Shown piece after piece: positions 35,204 through 43,909 of a DNA stretch of 64,000 bases (positions are counted from its first letter, which is position 1; each line of letters begins with the position of its first letter). The stretch is from Chryseobacterium shigense. Lineage in GTDB: Bacteria; Bacteroidota; Bacteroidia; Flavobacteriales; Weeksellaceae. The translations under genes were made by a program, and so were the position numbers. The notes beneath the pieces were generated by a model. That model saw only the letters and a list, made by a program, of their open reading frames with translations, made no database searches and had not been told where the DNA came from. The stretch spans positions 682,001 to 746,000 of the forward strand of contig NZ_FTNY01000003.1 in assembly GCF_900156575.1 (NCBI RefSeq), read 5' to 3'.

Positions 35204-36075
35204 CCAGATTTTCTCTTCTTTTCAAAAGCTTCCGTCCCTTTTTCATACGCCCACTTCTGCTTGTAATCCACCCACTTAGCCTTAAATAGTTTGCGAAGAA
35301 GCTTATCTGTATACCTCATGATAAAAACGTGATACAACATATTGGCAAATACACCGGGTTTATTCGGAAGTGCTCTGAGCGACATTGAAAAGCCCGGCTC
35401 CAGATACCGGTTGAAGTGCCAGAATGCTCCGGGAATGAAAAGGGCATCACCATGCTCCATGAAAATCTCGTAGCCTTTAGCACATTGTAAAGCCGGAAAT
35501 TTTTCATAATCGGGGTTCTCATAATCGATATCATAAATGGTATGAACAGAAAGCGGTACCTTATATAAAAATGCAGACTGTTTCTGATCAAATAAAAGAA
35601 TTCTTTTTTTTCCCTCGAAATGAATGTGAAGAAAATCTCCGAGATCCACATCGTAATGCATCAGTACATGGGCTTCACTTCCACCGAAAAAAAGCGTAGG
35701 AAGTCTTTTAAAGAATTTGATCCCAAGATCAGGATAGGTGAAGTTTTTCAGCAACTCAGGAAGCCTGTCCGTGATGATATAGAAAAAGATGCGAAGATCC
35801 GAAGGTCCGCTTTTGATCCTGTCTATATAATCCTTCATCTTCATATTTGTCACCGGTGCATCTGAACTTTTAGAAGCGTCAGCGGGCTTATTGTCGTACA
35901 GGGGTACATTCTGATCCCCTGCTTTTTTACGGATGTAGGCAAGATTCCATTGATCAAAGGCATCCCATCTGGCCGCAAAATTTTTAATCAAAAGGGGCTT
36001 ATGTTTTTTGAAATAATTTTTCTGAAAATCTTCTTTACTGATATCTTGAACTACATCTACGTTTTCGAGGATCAT
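35194..36075 (-). CDS. cupin-like (JmjC/cupin_8) protein
   Basis: A 293-residue protein of the cupin_8/JmjC hydroxylase-like superfamily: PLLIKNFAARWDAFDQWNL at the N-terminus, LMHYDVDLGDFLHIHFEGKK holding an HxD-type iron site (HYD), and GDALFIPGAFWHFNRYLEPG with the distal histidine. It could be an Fe(II)/2-oxoglutarate oxygenase. Its last codons (KKRKSGRR) come from DNA belonging to repeat locus C, so the C-terminus may have been altered by the repeat. Confidence 0.83.
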   Translation of the reverse strand: MILENVDVVQDISKEDFQKNYFKKHKPLLIKNFAARWDAFDQWNLAYIRKKAGDQNVPLYDNKPADASKSSDAPVTNMKMKDYIDRIKSGPSDLRIFFYIITDRLPELLKNFTYPDLGIKFFKRLPTLFFGGSEAHVLMHYDVDLGDFLHIHFEGKKRILLFDQKQSAFLYKVPLSVHTIYDIDYENPDYEKFPALQCAKGYEIFMEHGDALFIPGAFWHFNRYLEPGFSMSLRALPNKPGVFANMLYHVFIMRYTDKLLRKLFKAKWVDYKQKWAYEKGTEAFEKKRKSGRR

Positions 36076-36168
36076 CTTGTTTTGTTATTTAATGCAAAAT
36101 AAAAATAGTATTTTTTTCAAATCTGTGAAAATTAAAAAATGGTATCGGGGACTTTGGAAGCCTGATTT

Positions 36169-36360
36169 AAACCACAAAAGTGACAAAAGTTTTTAAACAC
36201 TTTAGTTATTTTAAGTAAAATGTATTGAGGATAAAAGTGCACTTAAGCTTGAAAAATCAAAGATTTTTCTAATTGAACCATTAAAGGAGAATTAAATTTT
36301 TAAGATCATTAAGAGAGCTTCGCTTTAAGGACTACAACTTAAAAAATCTTTAGATTTTCT
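36169..36360 (+). repeat. degenerate dispersed repeat, copy 1
   Basis: Within the gene-free 36076-36602. It begins AACCACAAAAGTGACAAAAG, passes through GTGCACTTAAG and a small palindrome AAAAATC-AAA-GATTTTT (36252-36268); a related palindrome AAATCTTTAGATTT lies near 36345. The order of blocks matches 43752-43871 read on the opposite strand. From 36361 to 36577 I see no gene, only AT-rich DNA with a 14-codon ORF that I rejected. Confidence 0.55.
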
Positions 36361-36577
36361 GTTAACTTTTCTTACCATCTTCAATGCTCTTAATGTTTCA
36401 AAAAATGATTCGCAATCCAGAAATTTATGGCAAAAAGAAAACAAATCACAAAAGAAGCAATCGATTTTTAAGAAACTTGATGGTTTAGTCTCTTTCATCT
36501 TGCATAAGCCAATTCACGCTTTGCCTTTTTAAACTTATTTTAAGCTTTCCGATAAAGCAGAGCTGAAATGAAAAAAT

Positions 36578-36585
36578 TATATTTG
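36578..36585 (+). promoter_or_regulatory. candidate -7 box for the bestrophin gene
   Basis: TATATTTG, 17 bp before the ATG at 36603, matches TAnnTTTG. No TTG at the expected distance. Confidence 0.5.
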
Positions 36586-36602
36586 TAGGACTAAGCAAAT
36601 TT

Positions 36603-37484
36603 ATGAGAGCCTACAACACCAAGCATTTCCTGAAAATCCTTTTCAGCTTACATAAAAGTGATACTTTGAAAATCCTTTTTCCAAGCATGATTCTTGTGGG
36701 GTTATATTCAAGGGGTATTCAGTATTTAGAAGTAGAATATCTTCACCTGACGTCAAAATCAGGCGTAAGCAATGTAGGAATGATTCATTCTTTATTAGGT
36801 TTTGTACTTTCTTTATTGTTGGTTTTCAGGACCAATACGGCTTACGACCGATGGTGGGAAGGGAGAAAACTTTGGGGGAAACTGGTGAATGACACCCGAA
36901 ATTTTGCAGTAAAAATCAATGCTATTCTAGGGGACGACCGCCAGAATGCAGAACAGATCTCAAGATATTTAAAATATTTCCCTCATTTTCTGGCCAAACA
37001 TTTGTCTAAGGAATCAACGAGGCTGGCTCTGGATGAAGATTATTCTGAAATTGAAAAATCTCTTAAGCATCATGGTCCGAGTGAAATTGTGATTCTTTTG
37101 ACGCATAAACTCACGCAGCTGAAAAAAGAAGGAAAGATTTCAGAGATCGAAATGTTGTATCTGGATACCCAGCTTTCAGGATTTCTGGATGTTTGTGGTG
37201 GTTGCGAGAGAATTAAAAACACCCCGATTCCCTATTCCTACTCTTCGTTTATCAAGAAATTTATTATTCTTTATGTTTTTGCTTTGCCTATTGCTTATGT
37301 TATCAACATCGGACTCTTCATGATTCCCTTAACGGTTTTTGTTTATTATGTATTGATGAGCCTGGAAATGATCGCAGAAGAAATTGAAGATCCATTTAAT
37401 AATGATGAAAATGATATTCCAATGGAAATACTAGCGCAGAATATCGAGAAGAACGTTCATCAGATTATGGGCCTAAAAAAATAA
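36603..37484 (+). CDS. bestrophin-family ion channel protein
   Basis: A 293-residue membrane protein of the bacterial bestrophin (UPF0187) family. Signatures: LLVFRTNTAYDRWWEGRKLWGKLVNDTRNF near residues 77-106, and a C-terminal EMIAEEIEDPFNNDENDIPM as in bestrophins. Bacterial members conduct cations or anions as pentamers. It is convergent with the next gene, sharing a compact terminator. Confidence 0.92.
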   Translation: MRAYNTKHFLKILFSLHKSDTLKILFPSMILVGLYSRGIQYLEVEYLHLTSKSGVSNVGMIHSLLGFVLSLLLVFRTNTAYDRWWEGRKLWGKLVNDTRNFAVKINAILGDDRQNAEQISRYLKYFPHFLAKHLSKESTRLALDEDYSEIEKSLKHHGPSEIVILLTHKLTQLKKEGKISEIEMLYLDTQLSGFLDVCGGCERIKNTPIPYSYSSFIKKFIILYVFALPIAYVINIGLFMIPLTVFVYYVLMSLEMIAEEIEDPFNNDENDIPMEILAQNIEKNVHQIMGLKK

Positions 37485-37507
37485 AAATCAACCTTAAAGG
37501 TTGATTT
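37485..37507. terminator. bidirectional terminator
   Basis: Perfect 11-bp stem AAATCAACCTT/AAGGTTGATTT with a single-base loop, overlapping the stop codon of the minus-strand gene and lying 1 bp after the bestrophin stop. Confidence 0.8.
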
Positions 37508-38093
37508 CTTTTATTTCTCCGTCTTGTTTTATTTCGACAAATTTACTTTCTCTGTTGGCAGCAGAATATCCATAGAAAAAAGTCTGGTATATTGGGGATG
37601 AGTATAGATAGCCTCCATACGCATTATAAGAATCTGTTCTTCCGGTCTGCTGCTGGTAATTGCCTGTTGCCGTAAAATTCACGATGGTTTCAATATAATA
37701 TTTTCCGGGTTTCAATTTTTCAAATTTAAACCTTCCGTACTCATCCGTTAAAGCTTCAACTCTGTATTTAAAAGCATCTTCAGACATATATACAGTAGTT
37801 TTCTTATTCTCGTACTTTCTTCTCATGCTGTAAAACTCATCGAAATAAGGCGTTACAGGAAAAAGCATCACGACGGTTCCCTTGGGAGCATAATGTTTTT
37901 CACCAAGCAAAGGTTTGATCCCGAATTTTCCTTTCTGTTTTGTAGAAGCCACTCCTTCAATCGTAGAATTTCCGAAACTCAGCATCTCACGGGCCAGCTT
38001 TTTATCAAAAAAAGCCTGCGGATAATAGGTGTTTTGAGCTTGAATAAATATAAAAGCGAGTACCAACAACAGTAAGGTGGATATTTTTTTCAT
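37494..38093 (-). CDS. exported protein with carboxypeptidase-regulatory-like domain
   Basis: A 199-residue protein with a signal peptide (LLLVLAFIFIQAQ) and a beta-sandwich of the carboxypeptidase regulatory-like type, recognised from VEALTDEYGRFKFEKLKPGKY (kept short here: YGRFKFEKLKPGKYYIET). A Tyr- and Gly-rich stretch follows (YNAYGGYLYSSP). Probably a cell-surface or periplasmic protein of unknown role. Confidence 0.78.
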   Translation of the reverse strand: MKKISTLLLLVLAFIFIQAQNTYYPQAFFDKKLAREMLSFGNSTIEGVASTKQKGKFGIKPLLGEKHYAPKGTVVMLFPVTPYFDEFYSMRRKYENKKTTVYMSEDAFKYRVEALTDEYGRFKFEKLKPGKYYIETIVNFTATGNYQQQTGRTDSYNAYGGYLYSSPIYQTFFYGYSAANRESKFVEIKQDGEIKEINL

Positions 38094-38126
38094 GTTATAT
38101 TTTTACTTCAAAAATAGCAAATTACT

Positions 38127-38134
38127 TATATTTG
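38127..38134 (+). promoter_or_regulatory. candidate -7 box
   Basis: TATATTTG, 14 bp before the preferred ATG at 38149. It supports that start over the ATG at 38077, which would lie upstream of the promoter. Confidence 0.5.
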
Positions 38135-38148
38135 AAATAAAAAAATCT

Positions 38149-38769
38149 ATGAAATACATTTTTCTGCTATTCATCGCTGCATCCTCGTTCGCAGCAGCAC
38201 AAAAACCGTGCGGGTTTAAAGACGGTCTTCAGGAGGGATCATGTAAGGCCTTCTACGATAACGGACAGGTAAAACAGGTTCTAGAATGGAGAAAAGGAAA
38301 AGTGGATGGAGACGCTACTTATTATCATGAGAATGGAAAAATTCAGGCTAAGGGCGAGTACAAGAAAGATTTTAAAGTAAAAGAATGGGTTTATTATGAC
38401 AAAAACGGTGTTGTTACATCTAAAGAAGTGTTCAGAAACGGCGATAAAAATATTTATGACAATAGCTTTACCGCTACTTTTTATACTCCTTCCGGCGTAG
38501 TATCGGAAATTTCTAATTATAAATTCGCTAAATTACATGGTGAAAGTAAAATTTTTTACGAAAACGGGAAGTCGGTAAAGCAGATCGGGCAATATGAAAA
38601 CGGGCTTGCTGTAGGAAAATGGAAAGCCCTTTATCCGTCTGGAAAGGTACAGCGTGAAACGGAATTTGCCAACGATAAATGGAATGGAACCAGGGTTCAT
38701 TACCGTGAAGACGGAAGCGTTGAAAAGACAGAAATATACAAAGACGGAAAATTAATCTCAACAAAATAA
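38149..38769 (+). CDS. exported MORN-repeat (YwqK-like) protein
   Basis: A 206-residue protein with a signal peptide (MKYIFLLFIAASSFAAAQ) and about six MORN/YwqK-type repeats of 20-25 residues, such as YDNGQVKQVLEWRKGKVDGD, YHENGKIQAKGEYK and LYPSGKVQRETEF. Bacteroidota annotate these as YwqK antitoxin-like, but no toxin is adjacent and the protein is exported, so that name should not be taken as function. The start 38149 is preferred because of the signal peptide and the promoter box. Confidence 0.82.
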   Translation: MKYIFLLFIAASSFAAAQKPCGFKDGLQEGSCKAFYDNGQVKQVLEWRKGKVDGDATYYHENGKIQAKGEYKKDFKVKEWVYYDKNGVVTSKEVFRNGDKNIYDNSFTATFYTPSGVVSEISNYKFAKLHGESKIFYENGKSVKQIGQYENGLAVGKWKALYPSGKVQRETEFANDKWNGTRVHYREDGSVEKTEIYKDGKLISTK

Positions 38770-38774
38770 AACAA

Positions 38775-39305
38775 TTGGTACAGAAATTAAAACTGGAAGA
38801 ACTTAACAGAATCGATGTAGAAACATTCAAGAAGGTTGAGAAAATTCCATTGGTCATCATTTTAGATAATCTCAGAAGTATGCACAATGTGGGGGCATCT
38901 TTCAGGACAGCTGACGCTTTTCTGATTGAAAAAATCATTCTTTGCGGGATTACCCCTCAACCGCCGCACCGTGAAATCCATAAGGCAGCACTAGGCGCTA
39001 CAGAAAGTGTAGACTGGAGCCACGAAAGTGATATCAATACAGCGATCAGCGATTATAAAAGCCGCGGATACGAGATGATAGGAATCGAACAAACGACTGA
39101 CAGCGTGATGATCACCGATTTCAGCATCGACCCGTCAAAAAAATATGCTTTAATTTTAGGCAATGAAGTAGAAGGAATAAGTGATGAGGCCCTTCCCCAT
39201 ATTGACACATTTCTTGAAATTCCGCAATTGGGAACCAAACACTCTCTGAATGTAAGTGTATGCGGTGGAATTGTGATGTGGGAATTTGCAAAAGCCCTAA
39301 AATAA
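38775..39305 (+). CDS. TrmH/SpoU-family RNA 2'-O-methyltransferase
   Basis: A 176-residue SPOUT methyltransferase: motif 1 LDNLRSMHNVGASFRTADAF, motif 2 ALILGNEVEGISDEAL, motif 3 SLNVSVCGGIVMWEFA. It methylates ribose in tRNA or rRNA with SAM. The start codon is TTG at 38775; no ATG occurs before residue 39, which is inside motif 1. A terminator follows 3 bp after the stop. Confidence 0.9.
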   Translation: MVQKLKLEELNRIDVETFKKVEKIPLVIILDNLRSMHNVGASFRTADAFLIEKIILCGITPQPPHREIHKAALGATESVDWSHESDINTAISDYKSRGYEMIGIEQTTDSVMITDFSIDPSKKYALILGNEVEGISDEALPHIDTFLEIPQLGTKHSLNVSVCGGIVMWEFAKALK

Positions 39306-39307
39306 AA

Positions 39308-39341
39308 AAACTGCATATGTCCTTAAAAGACAGTGCAGTTT
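39308..39341 (+). terminator. intrinsic terminator
   Basis: Outer stem AAACTGCA/TGCAGTTT and inner stem TGTC/GACA, directly after the methyltransferase stop. Confidence 0.8.
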
Positions 39342-39492
39342 GAAATAAATCTAATAAAAAGTAAAAATGAAAGGCGACAAAGGTACTTTTTTTTTCTTTA
39401 CAAACAAATTTTAACATCATTTTTTTTAATTTTCACGAAAAAAAGTGATGTTTTGGGAAAAAGTTTCATTTAATTTTTTATAAATTAGCACA

Positions 39493-40143
39493 ATGTTTAT
39501 CAAGGATTATATCTCAAAAGACTTTCCGTGTTTTAGCCTTACTGACTCAATAGAATCAGCAAGGAATACATTGGAGGATTTTGGATATTCCCATATTTTC
39601 ATCAAAAAATCCCATCATTTCTACGGTGCTATCGCAGAAGATTTTCTTTATGAAGGAGATGGGACACTGAAGGATCTTGAACATCAGATCGAACGCTTTG
39701 CTATTCTGGAAGACAATAATATTATGGACAGCATTCGCCTGTTCTATACTTTTAATTCCAATGTAATTCCGGTGATCAATAAAAATGAAAAATACCTCGG
39801 GTATATCACCTGTGAGGATATTTTTCAGAATTTTTCCCGTTATCCCCTGTTTTCAGAAACCGGAGCTATCCTTACGATAGAAACACCGGCGAGAAAATAT
39901 TCGATGACGGAGATCGCCAATATCGTGGAAAGCAATAATTCGAAATTCTATGGTGGATTTATCACCTCGATGTCTGATGAGATGATCCAGATAACCATCA
40001 AGATCAGCAATGAAAATCTATCCTCCATAGACGCTACTTTTGACCGGTATGATTACAGAATTGTTCAAAAATACTATTCTGATGAAAAATCAGATCTGTT
40101 TAATGACCGGTTCGGATTTTTCCAAAAATTCATAGAAATATAA
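39493..40143 (+). CDS. CBS-domain protein
   Basis: A 216-residue cytoplasmic protein. A pair of CBS motifs occupies about residues 1-125 (FPCFSLTDSIESARNTLEDF, then NVIPVINKNEKYLGYITCED), with an ACT-like C-terminal part (about 130-215). CBS pairs usually bind adenine nucleotides. It starts a unit with nadK, whose ATG is 1 bp after its stop, suggesting a link to NAD(P) or ATP status. Confidence 0.85.
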   Translation: MFIKDYISKDFPCFSLTDSIESARNTLEDFGYSHIFIKKSHHFYGAIAEDFLYEGDGTLKDLEHQIERFAILEDNNIMDSIRLFYTFNSNVIPVINKNEKYLGYITCEDIFQNFSRYPLFSETGAILTIETPARKYSMTEIANIVESNNSKFYGGFITSMSDEMIQITIKISNENLSSIDATFDRYDYRIVQKYYSDEKSDLFNDRFGFFQKFIEI

Positions 40144-40144
40144 C

Positions 40145-41011
40145 ATGAAGGCAGCCATATATTCTCAGAAAAAAGACCTCGATACTTTTTTATATTTAAG
40201 CAAGTTTATTTCAGAACTTGAAACCAGAGGCGTAAAATCTGTTCTGTACGATGAAATGGCTGAAGCACTTCAGTTCTCCAAGATATTTGAAACATTCAAC
40301 AGCAAGCAGGATCTTCTTGATAAAGAGGTAGACCTATTCTTTACTTTTGGCGGAGACGGAACCATTGTGAATTCTCTGACCTTTATAGAAGATCTGGAAA
40401 TCCCTATTGTAGGGGTAAATACAGGAAGATTAGGATTTCTGGCCAGTTTTACAAAGGAAGAAGCCTTCAAAGAACTTGATGCGATTTTAAAAGGGGATGT
40501 AAAAACAAGCCGTCGTGCCGTGATTGAAGTGGTTTCTCCAAAATCCGGTGACTTTTTCCCGTATGCACTGAATGATGTTACGGTATCCAGAAAAGAAACA
40601 ACCTCCATGATTACGGTAGATTCATATATTAATGATGAATTTTTAAATGTTTTCTGGGGTGACGGGGTTATTGTTTCCACCCCTACAGGATCTACGGCGT
40701 ATTCGTTAAGTTGCGGCGGACCGATCATTTCTCCAAACAACGAAAATTTTGTCATTACCCCTATCGCTCCTCATAACCTGAACGTGAGACCCTTAGTCGT
40801 CAATGACCGAGTGGAAATCAAGTTTAAAGTAGAAAGCAGAGTGCCCCAGTATTCTCTTTCGCTGGACTCCAGATTGGTACATATAGAAACCGACAAAGAG
40901 ATTATCATCAAAAAGGCAAATTTCCAGATCCTTCTGGTACAGCCCAACCACTTAAGTTTCTACGAAACGATCCGTCAGAAGCTCCTTTGGGGAAGGGATA
41001 AAAGAAATTAG
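40145..41011 (+). CDS. nadK: NAD kinase
   Basis: A 288-residue ATP-dependent kinase making NADP from NAD. The GGDGT motif is at 69-73 (FFTFGGDGTIVNSL), followed by GVNTGRLGFLASF and the family's TPTGSTAYSLSCGGPI. The length is normal. Transcribed with the CBS-domain gene immediately upstream. Confidence 0.96.
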   Translation: MKAAIYSQKKDLDTFLYLSKFISELETRGVKSVLYDEMAEALQFSKIFETFNSKQDLLDKEVDLFFTFGGDGTIVNSLTFIEDLEIPIVGVNTGRLGFLASFTKEEAFKELDAILKGDVKTSRRAVIEVVSPKSGDFFPYALNDVTVSRKETTSMITVDSYINDEFLNVFWGDGVIVSTPTGSTAYSLSCGGPIISPNNENFVITPIAPHNLNVRPLVVNDRVEIKFKVESRVPQYSLSLDSRLVHIETDKEIIIKKANFQILLVQPNHLSFYETIRQKLLWGRDKRN

Positions 41012-41081
41012 TAATTCCTCAAAAATGATTACCTTTACAGGAATTTTAAAAACGCCTAATAATTAAAATAAAAAGTATAAC

Positions 41082-42152
41082 ATGAGCAGAATTTTTCCGG
41101 CAGGAGTTGCCACAGGTCAATTAGTTACCGATATTTTTCAGTATGCTAAAGAAAACAAATTTGCACTTCCAGCAGTCAATGTAATTGGTTCAAGCAACGT
41201 CAATGCTGTTATGGAAACTGCAGCGAAATTAAACTCTCCTGTAATTATTCAGTTTTCAAACGGTGGAGCAGCTTTCAACGCAGGAAAAGGATTAAGCAAT
41301 GATGGGCAGAAAGCGGCTATTTTAGGATCTATCGCCGGAGCAAAACATATTCATACTCTTGCAGAAGCTTACGGAGCTACTGTTATTTTACATACAGACC
41401 ATTGTGCTAAGAAATTATTACCTTGGATCGACGGATTATTAGAGGCCAGCGAAGAGCATTACAAGCAGACCGGAAAGTCTCTTTATTCTTCTCATATGCT
41501 TGATCTTTCTGAAGAATCTTTAGAGGAAAATCTTGAAATTTCAGCTCAGTACTTCGAAAGAATGGCTAAAATGCAGATGACTCTTGAGGTGGAGATCGGT
41601 GTTACCGGTGGTGAAGAAGATGGAGTAGATAATTCTGATGTAGACAACTCTAAACTATACACTCAGCCGGAAGATATCGCGTATACTTACGAAAAATTAA
41701 AAGCGATTTCTGATAACTTTACCATTGCTGCCGCTTTCGGTAATGTACATGGAGTTTATAAGCCAGGAAATGTGGTTCTTACTCCAAAAATCCTTGACAA
41801 CTCTCAGAAATTTGTTCAGGAAAAATTCGGAACAACTGAAAAGCCTATTAATTTCGTATTCCACGGAGGTTCTGGTTCTACTTTAGAGGAAATCAGAGAA
41901 GCAATCGACTACGGAGTGATCAAAATGAATATCGATACTGACCTTCAGTTTGCTTACACAGAAGGAATCAGAGATTATATGGTTAACAATATCGATTATT
42001 TAAGAGCGCAAATCGGAAACCCTGAGGGAGAAGAAAAACCTAACAAGAAATTCTACGATCCAAGAGCTTGGGTAAGAAAAGGTGAAGAAACTTTCTCTGC
42101 AAGACTGGTTAAAGCGTTTGAAGACTTAAATAACGTAAATACTTTAAAATAA
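41082..42152 (+). CDS. fbaA: class II fructose-bisphosphate aldolase
   Basis: A 356-residue zinc aldolase splitting fructose 1,6-bisphosphate in glycolysis. Zinc and catalytic motifs: VILHTDHCAKKLLPW (HTDHC), the EVEIGVTGGEEDGVD signature, FGNVHGVYKPGN, and the phosphate-binding FVFHGGSGST, with NIDTDLQFA near the C-terminus. Matches the long FbaA subclass in length and motifs. Heptad-repeat locus D begins 2 bp after its stop. Confidence 0.97.
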   Translation: MSRIFPAGVATGQLVTDIFQYAKENKFALPAVNVIGSSNVNAVMETAAKLNSPVIIQFSNGGAAFNAGKGLSNDGQKAAILGSIAGAKHIHTLAEAYGATVILHTDHCAKKLLPWIDGLLEASEEHYKQTGKSLYSSHMLDLSEESLEENLEISAQYFERMAKMQMTLEVEIGVTGGEEDGVDNSDVDNSKLYTQPEDIAYTYEKLKAISDNFTIAAAFGNVHGVYKPGNVVLTPKILDNSQKFVQEKFGTTEKPINFVFHGGSGSTLEEIREAIDYGVIKMNIDTDLQFAYTEGIRDYMVNNIDYLRAQIGNPEGEEKPNKKFYDPRAWVRKGEETFSARLVKAFEDLNNVNTLK

Positions 42153-42153
42153 T

Positions 42154-42238
42154 TTTTTGTAAAAAGTAAAATGTATAAAGTACAGAGTAGATTGAATGCT
42201 TTTGTCTTTATACATTTTACCTTTTACATTATACATTA
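42154..42238. repeat. heptad-arm inverted repeat between fbaA and accD (locus D)
   Basis: The left arm 42154-42188 has five 7-bp units each ending GT (for example AAAAAGT, AAAATGT). The right arm 42211-42238 has four units of the TACATTT/TACATTA type. AAAAGTAAAATGTATAAAG on the left pairs with CTTTATACATTTTAC on the right around about 25 bp, a stem strong enough to act as a terminator too. Both arms keep strict 7-bp spacing. Confidence 0.65.
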
Positions 42239-42251
42239 ATACAGACAAAAA

Positions 42252-43106
42252 ATGGCATTCGACTGGTTTAAAAGAAAAGCAAAAAACATTACCACCTCTA
42301 CTGATGAAAAAAAGGATGTTCCCAAAGGTCTTTGGCATCAGACTCCATCAGGAAAAATAGTGGAGCATGATGAATTGAGAAGAAACAGCTACGTTTCTCC
42401 TGAAGACGGATTTCACGTGAGAATAGGAAGTGCAGAATTTTTTGAAATCCTTTTTGACGAAGGTAAGTTCACTGAACTGGATGCCCATGTGGAAAGTATT
42501 GATATCTTAAACTTCAAAGATACAAAGCCTTATAAAGACCGTTTAAAAGAAGTAAGAGCCAAAACAAAGCTTACAGACTCTATCAGAAATGCAGTAGGAA
42601 CCGTAAAAGGAACTGAAATGGTCGTTTCTTGTATGGATTTTGCTTTTATCGGTGGATCTTTAGGCTCTGTAATGGGTGAAAAGATCAGAAGAGCGGTAGA
42701 TTACTGTATCGCCAACAAACTTCCGTATATGATCATCTGTCAGTCCGGAGGGGCCAGAATGCAGGAAGCCACTTATTCTCTGATGCAGCTTGCTAAAGTA
42801 CAGGCTAAACTTGCACAGCTTTCTGAAGCAGGCCTTCTGTACATCGCTTACCTTTGCGACCCTACTTTTGGAGGAATCACTGCTTCTTTTGCGATGACAG
42901 CCGATATTATTATGGCTGAGCCGGGAGCATTGATCGGGTTTGCAGGTCCTAGAGTTATCCGTGAAACCATCGGAAGAGATCTTCCGGAAGGGTTCCAGAC
43001 CTCTGAATTCCTACAGGAAAAAGGATTTGTAGATTTTATCGTAAAAAGAACTGAAATTAAAGATACAGTAGCTAAAACAGTTAATTTATTAGCTGTTAAC
43101 GCTTAA
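42252..43106 (+). CDS. accD: acetyl-CoA carboxylase carboxyltransferase beta subunit, zinc ribbon cysteines absent
   Basis: A 284-residue subunit of the transferase that makes malonyl-CoA for fatty acid synthesis. The crotonase-fold body is complete: [37 protein letters not shown] and [20 protein letters not shown]. The N-terminal part aligns with normal AccD ([33 protein letters not shown]), but the four zinc-ribbon cysteines expected near residues 31, 34, 49 and 52 are Thr, Gly, Ser and Asp. A terminator follows. accA is not in the window. Confidence 0.95.
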   Translation: MAFDWFKRKAKNITTSTDEKKDVPKGLWHQTPSGKIVEHDELRRNSYVSPEDGFHVRIGSAEFFEILFDEGKFTELDAHVESIDILNFKDTKPYKDRLKEVRAKTKLTDSIRNAVGTVKGTEMVVSCMDFAFIGGSLGSVMGEKIRRAVDYCIANKLPYMIICQSGGARMQEATYSLMQLAKVQAKLAQLSEAGLLYIAYLCDPTFGGITASFAMTADIIMAEPGALIGFAGPRVIRETIGRDLPEGFQTSEFLQEKGFVDFIVKRTEIKDTVAKTVNLLAVNA

Positions 43107-43127
43107 GATCTGTAACAAACACTATAC

Positions 43128-43155
43128 AATCTCTCTCTAATTAGGGAGAGATTTT
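43128..43155 (+). terminator. accD terminator
   Basis: AATCTCTC pairs with GAGAGATT, extended inward by C-G and A-T pairs, followed by TTTTATTT. Confidence 0.8.
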
Positions 43156-43160
43156 TATTT

Positions 43161-43670
43161 ATGAGGACTTTCAAGATTTTTTTTAATACCATCCGAAGCA
43201 TGAGCCTGAAAAAGATCATGCGTCTTTTATCATTGCTTCTACCCCATCCTCTTTTTGCATTAATGAGTTTTCATGCAACGGTACAGGCTTTTGCCATTGC
43301 TCAGAAAAAATTCCCAAAAACGGCCTCTAATAATGGTATTGGGAACGCTTTCAGGCACGCGCTGTGGTGTTGTTTCATCATGATGTACTGCTGTAAGGTA
43401 TCTTCACCTGAAAAAGCACTGGATTTCTGTAAAAGAATAACAGATCTGCACGAGGAATTATTTCCCAATAAGCCTTTGGAAACCAAAATGGATCTCCATA
43501 ACAACAAGATCGGCATGGACTATTTCATGGAGCTTCTACCTGGAATCCACCGCCAGTTTTTTGAGAAAAGCTTTTTTATTGACAGCCTCGCCAGGAAAAT
43601 GGATGATGCCAAGGTTTTGAAAAACCTGGATGATGACTTTGAAGGGTATCTGGTTTATCTTGAAGAATAG
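43161..43670 (+). CDS. conserved hypothetical, DUF6973-like
   Basis: A 169-residue protein. The core SNNGIGNAFRHALWCCFIMMY and KMDLHNNKIGMDYF (His-Asn motifs) resemble the DUF6973 domain of Bacteroidota, with conserved histidines suggesting a metal or catalytic site. The N-terminus is basic with one hydrophobic segment (about 20-45). It stands alone between the accD terminator and a dispersed repeat. Function unknown. Confidence 0.65.
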   Translation: MRTFKIFFNTIRSMSLKKIMRLLSLLLPHPLFALMSFHATVQAFAIAQKKFPKTASNNGIGNAFRHALWCCFIMMYCCKVSSPEKALDFCKRITDLHEELFPNKPLETKMDLHNNKIGMDYFMELLPGIHRQFFEKSFFIDSLARKMDDAKVLKNLDDDFEGYLVYLEE

Positions 43671-43751
43671 TTTCCAGTATCCATCACAAAAGTCTTTTTC
43701 AAAATAAAACTTCAGAACTCTTAAAAAGGCTTTAATATAATTCTTTATAAA

Positions 43752-43871
43752 GAAGTACACATGGGATGAAAATCTAAGATTTTCACCAACTTAAGTGCTC
43801 TTATCAGGAGTATGATAGTAACTTTATAGAAACTTAAGGGTTTAAAAAACTTGTGCCTCTTTGTGGTTTAA
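43752..43871 (-). repeat. degenerate dispersed repeat, copy 2
   Basis: Read on the minus strand it starts AAACCACAAAGAGGCACAAG, continues TTTTTTAAACCCTTAAGTTT, and later AAGAGCACTTAAG, ending with the palindrome GAAAATCTTAGATTTTC (43767-43783). The same blocks occur in the same order at 36169-36270 on the plus strand, with many differences. It lies between the DUF6973-like gene and the SpmA/SpmB-like gene. Confidence 0.55.
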
Positions 43872-43909
43872 AGTTTTTTTGATAAGTTTAACAATCTTAA
43901 TTCAATAAA

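Noticed and set aside
36427..36471. Short ORF starting MAKRKQITKEAIDF followed by TAA, readable further if one T is removed
   Set aside because: It is only 14 codons; the frameshifted extension is 34 residues without a recognisable family, so a decayed gene cannot be supported.
38149..38769. Antitoxin of a toxin-antitoxin pair (YwqK name)
   Set aside because: The protein has a signal peptide and no toxin gene is adjacent; only the MORN-like repeats are supported.
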